This document shows positions 26,159-34,321 of a DNA stretch of 64,000 nt, piece by piece. The stretch spans positions 39,101-103,100 of the forward strand of contig JBGPWL010000004.1 of NCBI GenBank assembly GCA_041492185.1, in the 5' to 3' direction. This DNA comes from JAOAPY01 sp041492185. GTDB lineage: Bacteria > Acidobacteriota > Blastocatellia > Pyrinomonadales > Pyrinomonadaceae. The notes beneath the pieces are model-generated. The model ran no database searches and was not told the origin of the DNA. It was given only the letters and a program-made list of their open reading frames with translations. Made by a program: the position numbers and the translations under genes. Each line of letters opens with the position of its first letter. The first letter of the stretch is position 1.

Positions 26159-26269
26159 GTTTCTCCCTCGTGCAGCCGGCGAGTTCTTCGTTGTGTTATT
26201 TTTCGCCAATTTGAATTGTGCGCCGCTCGATTGCGTTTGACTGACCGGGACAACACGGCGGCCAGATGC

Positions 26270-28075
26270 TTAATGAGTGCCCGCCTCCGCGCGCTGAAAC
26301 GTTATCGCGCGCACGGCCAGGCCGAGACGTTTGGAACCGTAGCCAATCCTCAAAGATCGAGGAGACGTGGCCCTGGGCAAATGCAAGCGCAGGACATTTT
26401 GCTGTTTCAAATCTCCCGCGGACAAACGCAGCGCGAGATCATATTCCTTTGCTTCATCCAAAACCAAATCGCTAACCGGCTTGTCGTTTATGCTGATCTG
26501 CAAAGTCTGTCGCTCTATCTTTCCGGGAAACAGAAAGGGGCTGGCCTCGATCTTGAGCAGCAAGTCGGTTTGGTTCTCCAGTTTGAAGATTACCGTCGCT
26601 TCATCTGCGCAGGTCCAGCGAAATACCGGCTCAGGACCACTCCAGCCGTACCAGAGAAACTTGTCGGCGTCGTGCGAAGTCAAGTCAATCGTCGCCGGTG
26701 CGTTGATGGCGGGAAAGTCTTTTGGCCGGGGCGGAAGAATCAGCCCCGCGAGAAATTGCGGATAGCGCCAGTCCCAAACCCGTCGCGCGTTCACATCAAC
26801 ATTCACGGGTGAGTCATTCCACAAAGAGGTTTCGTAAGAAATCGCGCCGCGCGCATTGATGAAGACGCTCAGGACCAACAGTGTGCCGCCGGCGATCAGT
26901 TGCGCACGATATTCTCCTCGCGCCGGTTTGTGATCCAACATCGTTCGCACGCCGAGGATGGCAAGCAGGACAAACCATGGCGCCAGCCCGGTCGAATACC
27001 GCGGTCCAAAACAACCACCGCCATGCCACGGCACGAACGCCGCGACAGTTAACAGATGTCCCACGATCACAATCAACGCGAGTACCACCAGTCGCTTCAG
27101 GATTAGTTTTTTGCGGAAACGTAGTATCAGATAAACAACAAAGAAAATTGCGGGCACAAAAACCAGCAAGCCGCGCGACGGACTAATGAGGTTTCCCGCC
27201 AGTGCTTCCCCATACTGGCCAAAGTGCAATCGATCAAAGTGAAAGTAATAAGGCAGAGCCAAGCCAAAATTATGCCAGGAATAGATCATGAACAACCCGC
27301 ACCAGACGGCGCCAGTGATTGCGTAAGCGAGAAAAGACCGCCGCTGAAAGACCAGAATATACGCCGTGATCGCGACGATCGCGATCGAGTTGGTGGGCCG
27401 AACGAAATAGCTCCAGGCCAACAGCGTCGCCAGCATCGACGACGATAGCCTGGTCGACTTCGCGCCGGTCTCTCTGCGCAACAAGAGCCAGATAACCAAC
27501 GCGACGAGCACGATGGCCCACGTGTCTGACCACATCACTCTGGATGCGGTGCTCCACACTTGCGTACCCAGCGCGCCACCGAGCGCGATGACCATACTCC
27601 AGCCGATGGGCAGCACCAGAGTGCCGAGGTAGAAAAAGATCACTGTGGCCGCGGCCATCAGGAATGCGGCCAGATTGCCCTGAATTGCCAACTCGCTTTG
27701 TGGGTTGTAGCTGCCATCTGCATTTGCGGCTGAAACTCCCAACGTCTTCATCAACGCCGCGTAAGGCAACGAAAGCACCGACGTGCCGGGCGGAAAGTAA
27801 TAAAACAGATGGCCATTCACTGATTCGATCTGATAGACAGTTGTGTTGGCGCCCAAACCGGAACGGTCGATCGTTCGCAGGTCCGGCCAGCGATAGTGGT
27901 CGAGACGGAACGTATGGTATTGGAAAAGAGTTTGGCTTGTCAGCATCGCGTAATTCGAATCAGTCATGTCGCGGATTGGCGAAGCCCAAAAGATCAGAAA
28001 CATGATCAAAAAGAGGGCCGCCCCAAGCAACGGCTTGCGCTTCCCCAAAATACGTTTCGGCTGATCCGTTTCCAT
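26270..28075 (-). CDS. Polytopic membrane protein, paralogue of 14195-15994, with WYGWSxxE module
   Basis: 601 residues with around ten hydrophobic segments. The first loop RDMTDSNYAMLTSQTLFQYH, then RLDHYRWPDL and YYFPPGTSVLSLPYAALMK, matches the protein at 14195 segment by segment, and the mid-protein words ISPSRGLLVFVP and GGCFGPRYSTGLAPWFVLLA recur in both. The C-terminal module is FLWYGWSGPEPVFRW followed by strands and ATSPRSLRIGYGSKRLG. A GT-C-type sugar transferase or related lipid-glycan enzyme is likely, with Asp of the first loop as the candidate base. It starts divergently from the methyltransferase at 28157 with an 81-bp gap. Confidence 0.75.
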   Translation of the reverse strand: METDQPKRILGKRKPLLGAALFLIMFLIFWASPIRDMTDSNYAMLTSQTLFQYHTFRLDHYRWPDLRTIDRSGLGANTTVYQIESVNGHLFYYFPPGTSVLSLPYAALMKTLGVSAANADGSYNPQSELAIQGNLAAFLMAAATVIFFYLGTLVLPIGWSMVIALGGALGTQVWSTASRVMWSDTWAIVLVALVIWLLLRRETGAKSTRLSSSMLATLLAWSYFVRPTNSIAIVAITAYILVFQRRSFLAYAITGAVWCGLFMIYSWHNFGLALPYYFHFDRLHFGQYGEALAGNLISPSRGLLVFVPAIFFVVYLILRFRKKLILKRLVVLALIVIVGHLLTVAAFVPWHGGGCFGPRYSTGLAPWFVLLAILGVRTMLDHKPARGEYRAQLIAGGTLLVLSVFINARGAISYETSLWNDSPVNVDVNARRVWDWRYPQFLAGLILPPRPKDFPAINAPATIDLTSHDADKFLWYGWSGPEPVFRWTCADEATVIFKLENQTDLLLKIEASPFLFPGKIERQTLQISINDKPVSDLVLDEAKEYDLALRLSAGDLKQQNVLRLHLPRATSPRSLRIGYGSKRLGLAVRAITFQRAEAGTH

Positions 28076-28156
28076 CTGGAAGCTGAGGATACGACGAGGA
28101 GATCCTTCAATGCCAGCGTTGGGAAGAGTTCGACATAGACCCGGAAAAGGTTTTCG

Positions 28157-29395
28157 GTGGATGACGACTGCGATACTATTGGTTCATCTATGCGTTTCCG
28201 AAAGATTGATGGTCTCGATTACAAGCGTGGCGCGATCGAGTATCCAAACAAGCTCGAGCCCAGCGATCGTCATCACCTGCTGACGAAGCCTTTCTACAAT
28301 CTCGCGCACAAACACGAGCGCTGGTCGGGCGAGGGTCTCGACAGTGATACGCACCGTCACTTTTGCGACTTTGCAAACATGGCCGTGGCCCTGGCCCTGC
28401 CGCCGCGCGCGCGCATTCTGGACGTCGGCTGCGGTTCGGGATGGCTGTGCGAATATTTCGCGCGGTTTGGCTACGACGTCACGGGCATCGACATCAGCCC
28501 GGACCTGATCGAGATGGCGGGCGAACGTCTGAGCAACGTGCCGTACGGCGCGGATCAAGAAAATAGCTTGCGCTATCGATTTCTGGTTCACGACATCGAG
28601 CTAGGTCCGCTCGACGAAACTTTCGATGCGGTTATTTGTTACGACGCGCTGCACCACTTCGAAGACGAGCGCGCAGTTTTGAGGAACGTCGCCGCGATGC
28701 TCCCCTACGGCGGACAACTTTTCGTGCTTGAAGGCGAGCGCCCGCCGGAAGGATCGGGAACCGAAGAAGAGTTGCGCAACGCGATGCGACAGTATGAAAC
28801 GCTCGAATCACCGTTCAGTCGTGATTATCTCTTGAGCTTATTGCGCGACAATGGACTGGCCGTCGTCGGCGATTACGTGAGCGTAAACGAACTCTTTGAT
28901 CGTCAACTTTTAGAAGGCGATCGGGTGCGACTCACCGAGCCGCCGGCATTCAATTATTTGCTGTGCAAGAAAGTCTCGTCGAAAGACGGAAGTATTCTCG
29001 ACAGCCGCAACCCGGGCGTGCTGCGAGCAAGAATTATCTTGCGCGAAGAATTCAACTCAATCGTCACGCCTGGCGCGAATATTCAATTGCCGATCGAAAT
29101 CGCGAACACGGGCGACACCGTTTGGCTCGTGAGCCGCTCCGCACCGAGGGGCACGGTGCGTCTCGGTGTGAAAATTCTAAATCAGCACAACGAAGTTATT
29201 GATGAAGCTCACGGTGCGCCGCCTTTGCCGCGCGCGGTGGCGCCCGGGGAGAAAGTGAACGTAACCGTGAATCATTCAGCGCCGCAGAAACCAGGACGCT
29301 ACACACTTAAGATCGATCTCGTCTGTCAGGATATCAGCTGGTTTGAAGAGAAAGGTTCAGAGCCGCTCGTATTGCCATTCGAGATCGGATCCTAA
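28157..29395 (+). CDS. Class I SAM methyltransferase with C-terminal beta-sandwich tail
   Basis: 412 residues if it starts at the GTG at 28157, which has AAAAGG six bases upstream; an ATG at 28190 is the alternative. Motif I is RILDVGCGSGWLCEYFARFG near 83-103, then VTGIDIS, and FDAVICYDALHHFED. The tail from about 290 has the same pattern as the methyltransferase at 10479: EIANTGDTVWLVSRS, TVRLGVKI, VAPGEKVNV, YTLKIDLVCQDISWF and a closing GSE. The substrate is unknown, presumably a surface glycan precursor. It is convergent with the metalloprotease gene only 5 bp away. Confidence 0.85.
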   Translation: MDDDCDTIGSSMRFRKIDGLDYKRGAIEYPNKLEPSDRHHLLTKPFYNLAHKHERWSGEGLDSDTHRHFCDFANMAVALALPPRARILDVGCGSGWLCEYFARFGYDVTGIDISPDLIEMAGERLSNVPYGADQENSLRYRFLVHDIELGPLDETFDAVICYDALHHFEDERAVLRNVAAMLPYGGQLFVLEGERPPEGSGTEEELRNAMRQYETLESPFSRDYLLSLLRDNGLAVVGDYVSVNELFDRQLLEGDRVRLTEPPAFNYLLCKKVSSKDGSILDSRNPGVLRARIILREEFNSIVTPGANIQLPIEIANTGDTVWLVSRSAPRGTVRLGVKILNQHNEVIDEAHGAPPLPRAVAPGEKVNVTVNHSAPQKPGRYTLKIDLVCQDISWFEEKGSEPLVLPFEIGS

Positions 29396-29400
29396 GACCT

Positions 29401-31533
29401 CTACTGTCCACACTCGCTATTCGTGTGAGTCATGATCATCCCGAACCGCGCTTGGTATTCAGTTGAGCTGAGGAAGGCGCAGACCATTGAGCGGTAGGCG
29501 CTCGCGTCGTTTGCGGGTTTGCCGTTCATTACGTTAAGCCAGAATTCAAGCCCCGGCTGATCCGGCTCTCGCTTGAGGTAGCCAAAGTACTGCATCAACA
29601 CGAACGCGCGATTGTATTCGGCCCGCGCGAAGGTCTCGTTTTCGGCAAGCTGACGAATGATCGCCACCCGACCTCCATTAGTTCCGTCGTAGAGCCCGAT
29701 CAAAGACGCGCGCTCGGCAGTGAGATCGACGCTGGAGTTCCGCGAGACACTCGCCAGCAATGCATCGACAAACCGATCCGCATCCATCGCGGCAGGATAG
29801 CTCCGAACGAATTCAGGCCGCTGGACTAAAGCCCGCGCGAAGGCTTGTTTGTTTGCTTCGAGATTCGAGCCACTGACAATCTGTCCGCGGTCCGCGAAGA
29901 ATTCCCGGAAGGTTGGCCTGCGACCAAGCGCAGATTTGTAGAGCCGATAGACAAACGATCCCGTCTCCTGGAACTCAGTCTCGACAAAAAACGCCGCCGA
30001 CACATCCAGGCGCCGGGCGCGAACGCAAGCGGCGTCAGTGCCACACTGCGCGATCTGGCCGGTCCAATAATCGAACCCGGTCTGATCCGGATCGCGACCG
30101 AGAAAATCTCGATAGTGCTGTCGCACAAAAAACTGAGCGTCGTCGTCGGGATTCGGTGTGGCCGTGTTGACTCCGGGATCAACCGTCAACCCGCCGGCAA
30201 GATAGGCGACCTCACCTGAGCTTGCCTGCATGCGAATGCTGTAATCGCCAAACGGCGCATTCGGCGCGACGTTCACTTCAAAACTGATCACCGGAAACGA
30301 CGCGCCGAATTGTTGTAGCGTTAGCGTAGACGGATTCACAGTCATGAATGGCGAACTGACAGTTATCGCCTGACTTGGAACCTGATCCACTCCTTCGCCG
30401 CCAACATAGATCGTGTAGGTCTTGCCTGCCTCTAGTACCGCGGCGACATTCGAAAGCTGCGCACTCATTCCGAGTAATCTTGGTTTCAAGGTGGGTGTTG
30501 AGCTCTGCGGCGAAGTCAGGATCGCGTTGAGACTCGCAGTTGCGTTTGCCGCGACGTTGATCTGATTCGCAAGCTCGGTTGTTTGAAACCCAGGCTGAGA
30601 CGCCATGCCAACATACGCTCCGGCCGACGAGGCAATCTCGTTAGCCATCACGGCGCCATCCAGATACGCAGCGACGACTCGATACTGCGCGGGCGGAAGA
30701 CTCTCGATGCGATAATGGCCATCCGCTAAAGTGATGCCGCTTGCAATCACTCGGCCCGTCCGGATGTCTTCAGCCCACACGTGCGCGCCGTAAACACTAC
30801 CGCCTGAACTGTTCAAGATCTTTCCCTCAAGCGCACCAAGACCGTCGTGTGGTCCGTAGATTCCGCGCACCGCTGCTCGGTCATCCTCCGACAAGGTGCG
30901 ATTGCTCATTGACGGCAAACTGTAAAGCCCATTGACTCCCTGACGCGCCTGCATCGTTGCGGCGATCACGCCCGAGTGTTCCAGACCCAGAAGGTGACCA
31001 AGCTCATGCGCGAATGCCGATTCGAGATCGTAGGTGCCAGGTGTTCCGTCGGTAGAAAACTGCGCCGGCGAACCATCGGCAGAAACCGGATGTGCGTTAA
31101 TAACGACGTCAGCCTCGCTAATCGATCCGGTCGTGGGGTCGTAGAAGACGCGTGTGCGGCCGGTGCTGTTAGTACCGGCGAAGGCGGCGTTGTTTTCAGA
31201 AGTGTCGGCAATTGTGATCAAACTGATTCCATCGCCGCCTGACGTGGGGCTAATCGAATGAGCGTTCGACGAACTCTCAGTGAATCGGATGTTCGCTACG
31301 CTTGACCATCGCGCCATCGCCCGGTGCACCGCCCCTATAACGTCGCTGCCGGGTTTGATGTTCGGGCCGGGCGAAGTCAGCGAGGTTGAAAGCGCTATGC
31401 TGATCGTCTTGTTGAGCCATTTGACCGGCAGGTTCCCGGACGGATCCGTTAGCTGCACGGTGTATGGCCGGACGACTGTCGTCGAACCAAGCCAAACCGA
31501 CAAAAGCGTGATTATGGTTGCTATACGTCTCAT
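29401..31533 (-). CDS. Secreted matrixin-type metalloprotease with carboxypeptidase-like and DUF4214 domains
   Basis: 710 residues. A signal peptide of about 22 residues precedes the M10-like domain, whose zinc site HELGHLLGLEH is at 176-186, with Met194 as the likely Met-turn. A carboxypeptidase-regulatory-like beta domain (GALEGKILNSSGGSVYGAHV) spans about 235-310, and another beta domain follows to 450. DUF4214 then occupies about 465-705: DDAQFFVRQHYRDFLGRDPDQTG, CGTDAACVRARRLDVSAAFF, RPEFVRSYP, YNRAFVLMQYFGYLKREPDQPG. The end is MVCAFLSSTEYQARF followed by a closing HTNSECGQ. That ending is shared with the proteins at 32018 and 41761. It is probably a surface or secreted protease. Confidence 0.88.
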   Translation of the reverse strand: MRRIATIITLLSVWLGSTTVVRPYTVQLTDPSGNLPVKWLNKTISIALSTSLTSPGPNIKPGSDVIGAVHRAMARWSSVANIRFTESSSNAHSISPTSGGDGISLITIADTSENNAAFAGTNSTGRTRVFYDPTTGSISEADVVINAHPVSADGSPAQFSTDGTPGTYDLESAFAHELGHLLGLEHSGVIAATMQARQGVNGLYSLPSMSNRTLSEDDRAAVRGIYGPHDGLGALEGKILNSSGGSVYGAHVWAEDIRTGRVIASGITLADGHYRIESLPPAQYRVVAAYLDGAVMANEIASSAGAYVGMASQPGFQTTELANQINVAANATASLNAILTSPQSSTPTLKPRLLGMSAQLSNVAAVLEAGKTYTIYVGGEGVDQVPSQAITVSSPFMTVNPSTLTLQQFGASFPVISFEVNVAPNAPFGDYSIRMQASSGEVAYLAGGLTVDPGVNTATPNPDDDAQFFVRQHYRDFLGRDPDQTGFDYWTGQIAQCGTDAACVRARRLDVSAAFFVETEFQETGSFVYRLYKSALGRRPTFREFFADRGQIVSGSNLEANKQAFARALVQRPEFVRSYPAAMDADRFVDALLASVSRNSSVDLTAERASLIGLYDGTNGGRVAIIRQLAENETFARAEYNRAFVLMQYFGYLKREPDQPGLEFWLNVMNGKPANDASAYRSMVCAFLSSTEYQARFGMIMTHTNSECGQ

Positions 31534-31875
31534 GAAATCGGGAGGGTCGAAACGAACTGCTAGCTGGAACGGGAGCGATTCCGGCTGACGCGCATGTTAA
31601 CATTTTTAGGGGCAGCGAGACGACATTTTTGGTATCGGTTTGGAGGTCAACGCGCGCGCGGCGCCCACTATTGGCAAGAACAGGTCGGCCAGTTGAGAGA
31701 CGGAAACGTCTAAAGAGGCGTGTGATCCGCACAGGTCATGGGCATCTTGCCTCGACTGCAGTACATTTGACAGGGTGATCGGGTGCACGCTCGTCTCGAA
31801 TCTCTCAAAGGACTTTCCGGGCGCGATCATCTTCAGTCAGTTTGATTGAAACCCGGCCTTTTGCTAATGATTTCG

Positions 31876-31904
31876 TTGACAGAAGAGTTGCCGCAAGCTA
31901 GACT
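31876..31904 (+). promoter_or_regulatory. Sigma-70-like promoter for the DUF4214 protein gene
   Basis: TTGACA at 31876-31881, a 17-base spacer, then TAGACT at 31899-31904. This is a near-consensus housekeeping promoter on the plus strand. It would start transcription about 105 bases before the ATG at 32018 and give a leader containing a small GGAC/GTCC dyad. The rest of the 484-bp gap (31534-32017) shows no further gene. Confidence 0.6.
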
Positions 31905-32017
31905 GAATGGCGTCGTGATGGGCGCAGCCCCGCGCTTTGGATTTAGCACAGAAGCAACCTACCTTGTCTCTAACGTTACTAAGGACGGAACAGTCCTGCC
32001 GCGATAGGAGTCTCGTG

Positions 32018-33013
32018 ATGTTTAAGCTTACAGTTATTACCCTAACCATTGCGCTCGCTGCGATCGCCGTCGAGGCCCAACCAACGCTGCGGATAGTAGA
32101 GCCAGACGGGCCGAATCTACCGGCCGAGTTATTTTACGGCAACGTTAAGGTTAAGCCGCTGCGTTTGCGCCCCGGCACCAATCAGGTAATCACGATCGAC
32201 GATACGGATTTCTTTGTCGATCAGGCATATGTTGATTTCCTCAATCGTTTTCCCGACGCCAGCGGGTTTGGCTACTGGATGTCTCAGATCACCGGTTGCG
32301 GATCGGATCAGGCATGCATTTTCAACAAGCGCATCGATGTCTCAAACGCTTTCTTCTTTGAGCAGGAGTATCAGCAAACCGCTGCTTACGCTTATCGCCT
32401 GTACCGGGTCACATACGGCAACAATCAGCCGTTCCCGAACCCAGACGGCTCGAATCTGACTGAGTCCAAGAAGATTCCGAGTTTTGCGGCGTTCAAGCCC
32501 GATCGCGCGGCCGTCATCGGCAGCTCGAACCTGGCTCAGGCGCAACTGGATTTGGCTAATGCGTTTGTGCTGCGGCCTGAGTTTGTCGCGAAGTATCCGG
32601 CAAGCCTGTCGACCGCGGCGCAGTTTGTTGACGCAGTGTTGGTTACAATTCAAAACGATCTTGGCGCGAACCTGTCGTCGGAGCGCACCAACCTGATCAA
32701 CCTTTACGGTACGCTGGGCCGTGGCGGAGTGATATATCGGCTTGCGGATGATAACGCTTCGAATCCAATCAGCAACAGCCCCTTGATCAATGCGGAATAC
32801 AATCGCGCGTTTGTCTACTCGCAATACAGTGGTTATTTGCGGCGCGACTCAGACATCGGTGGCTTCCTGTTCTGGCTTGGCCAGGTTAATAGCGGGCCGC
32901 TGCGCGATGTCAACAAACAGCATGCAATGGTGTGCTCGTTCATCACCTCCGATGAATGGCAACTGCGGTTTGGCAACGCGGTCACGCATCACAACTCCGA
33001 GTGTCCGCACTAA
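32018..33013 (+). CDS. Secreted DUF4214 protein
   Basis: 331 residues from the ATG at 32018, which has AGGAG about eight bases upstream. The peptide then begins with a clean signal, MFKLTVITLTIALAAIAVEA. A short beta segment (TLRIVEPDGPNLPAELFYGN) leads to a DUF4214 region that fills the rest: VDQAYVDFLNRFPDASGFGYW, CGSDQACIFNKRIDVSNAFFF, LRPEFVAKYPASLSTAAQF, LGRGGVIYRLADDN and YNRAFVYSQYSGYLRRDSD. It ends MVCSFITSDEWQLRF ... HNSECPH. It is very close to the C-terminus of the subtilisin-like protease at 41761. DUF4214 has no settled function. The gene ends at an intrinsic terminator. Confidence 0.88.
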   Translation: MFKLTVITLTIALAAIAVEAQPTLRIVEPDGPNLPAELFYGNVKVKPLRLRPGTNQVITIDDTDFFVDQAYVDFLNRFPDASGFGYWMSQITGCGSDQACIFNKRIDVSNAFFFEQEYQQTAAYAYRLYRVTYGNNQPFPNPDGSNLTESKKIPSFAAFKPDRAAVIGSSNLAQAQLDLANAFVLRPEFVAKYPASLSTAAQFVDAVLVTIQNDLGANLSSERTNLINLYGTLGRGGVIYRLADDNASNPISNSPLINAEYNRAFVYSQYSGYLRRDSDIGGFLFWLGQVNSGPLRDVNKQHAMVCSFITSDEWQLRFGNAVTHHNSECPH

Positions 33014-33040
33014 ATCGCTGTCCCTTTTCGGATCGCAAGA

Positions 33041-33068
33041 GGCTGGCTTCAACGAAGCCGGCCTTTTT
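33041..33068 (+). terminator. Intrinsic terminator after the DUF4214 gene
   Basis: A ten-base stem (GGCTGGCTTC / GAAGCCGGCC with one G-U pair) and a three-base loop are followed by TTTTT. It lies 27 bases after the stop codon of the DUF4214 gene and overlaps the last bases of the convergent glycosyltransferase gene. Confidence 0.8.
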
Positions 33069-34209
33069 GCTTTTCGCGATCACAAAATCGCTCGATTGCC
33101 TGCGCGTACACGCGTTGAGTCAAACTTGCCGTGAGCGACCACGATACTTCAGATGCCCGTGCAGTTCCCGCAACTCTTAACTCCTGTCTCAGCGATTCAG
33201 AAACCAGCAACTCGAGGATCGCCGCTGTTAATTCAACGACATTTTCAGGAACAACAAGTCGAGCGGCCGTGCCGACGACTTCTTCAATACTCGGAATCCT
33301 GCTCGCAATCACGGGCGCGCCGCAGGCCATTGCTTCGAGGGGAGGCAGCCCGAAACCTTCGTAGATCGACGGATACACAAACACCGCGCAGGAGGAATAC
33401 AGCGCGCAAAGATCTTCATCACTCAGATAGCCGGTGAAGATGATCTTCTCCGCGGCCGGCGAACGTCGGGCCTCAGCGAGAAGATCGCCAACCAGCCAAC
33501 CGCTTCTTCCCGCGATGACTAATTGCAGCGACTCCTGCCGCGCTCGCGACACGGACTCAAAAGCACGCAGCAGCGTCATGAGATTTTTGCGCGGCTCGAC
33601 GGTGCCGACAAACAGCAGGAATTCCTCGCGAATGCCAAGGCGCTTTCTCGTTTCCGTCGTCTCGTCAACGTTGAGGCGGCGAAAGCAACTGCGAGCGGCT
33701 TCCGGCACAGCGACGATCCGCTCCAGCGGAATCTGAAAATGCTCGTGAACTTCGCGGCGCACTATTTCAGTCGGCGTTACGATCATGGTCGCGGCGCGGG
33801 CCATCAGCGGCAAGCGGCTACGCGCGCGACGCACGAGCTTTGCTTCATGCGTCTCGGGGTGCAGCAGCATCGACAGATCGTGAATTGTGAGAACTGTAGG
33901 ACAAACTCTCTCGAGCGGAACCTCAAAGTTTGTGCCGTGAAAGAGTTCAATGCCGTATCGACGGATGTAGCGAGGCAAGCCTATTGACCACCAGCGGCGC
34001 GTTATGGGGTTCGTGCGCGTGCGAGTTAGCAGTAAATTGCCAGGCAACTCTGATCGAGAGTTTATTGCCGGAAGAAACGCGCGCGGTGAGACGATTTCAA
34101 CCTGATCCGATGGTGCAGCAAGCGCAAGATGGTGGGCCAGCTCGAAGGTGTAGTGACCAATGCCGGTCAGAGTTTCGGTGAGCGGCAAACCGTCAATTCC
34201 GATGCGCAT
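33049..34209 (-). CDS. Glycosyltransferase family 4
   Basis: 386 residues in GT-B form. The N-terminus MRIGIDGLPLTETLTGIGHY has the open glycine-rich acceptor loop; HGTNFEVPL and the Asp-rich TVLTIHDLSMLLHPE follow. The nucleotide-sugar half has FVGTVEPRKNLMTLLRAF near 215-232 and the EX7E motif region SIYEGFGLPPLEAMACGAPV near 290-310. It is a typical cytoplasmic retaining transferase of an O-antigen locus; the sugar cannot be told. It is the last gene of a minus-strand series (38736 to 33049) and ends at the terminator shared with the convergent DUF4214 gene. Confidence 0.9.
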   Translation of the reverse strand: MRIGIDGLPLTETLTGIGHYTFELAHHLALAAPSDQVEIVSPRAFLPAINSRSELPGNLLLTRTRTNPITRRWWSIGLPRYIRRYGIELFHGTNFEVPLERVCPTVLTIHDLSMLLHPETHEAKLVRRARSRLPLMARAATMIVTPTEIVRREVHEHFQIPLERIVAVPEAARSCFRRLNVDETTETRKRLGIREEFLLFVGTVEPRKNLMTLLRAFESVSRARQESLQLVIAGRSGWLVGDLLAEARRSPAAEKIIFTGYLSDEDLCALYSSCAVFVYPSIYEGFGLPPLEAMACGAPVIASRIPSIEEVVGTAARLVVPENVVELTAAILELLVSESLRQELRVAGTARASEVSWSLTASLTQRVYAQAIERFCDREKQKGRLR

Positions 34210-34221
34210 CGATTAGGTTTT

Positions 34222-34319
34222 CTCTGTGCAACCTCTGTGTCCTCTCCGGTCTCTGTGGTGAGTGGTTATCAACGCCAGATTCACCACGGAGAAATGGAGG
34301 ACACGGAGGTTGCGCAGAG
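34222..34319. repeat. Palindrome of the ACCACGGAG/CTCTGTG family
   Basis: Arms at 34222-34244 and 34297-34319 pair at 21 of 23 positions, and further short pairs (TCTGTGGTGA / TCACCACGGAGA) lie within. It fills the 112-bp gap between two co-directional glycosyltransferase genes. A related half copy is at 62355-62397 next to tRNA-Gln. Confidence 0.7.
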
Positions 34320-34321
34320 GG

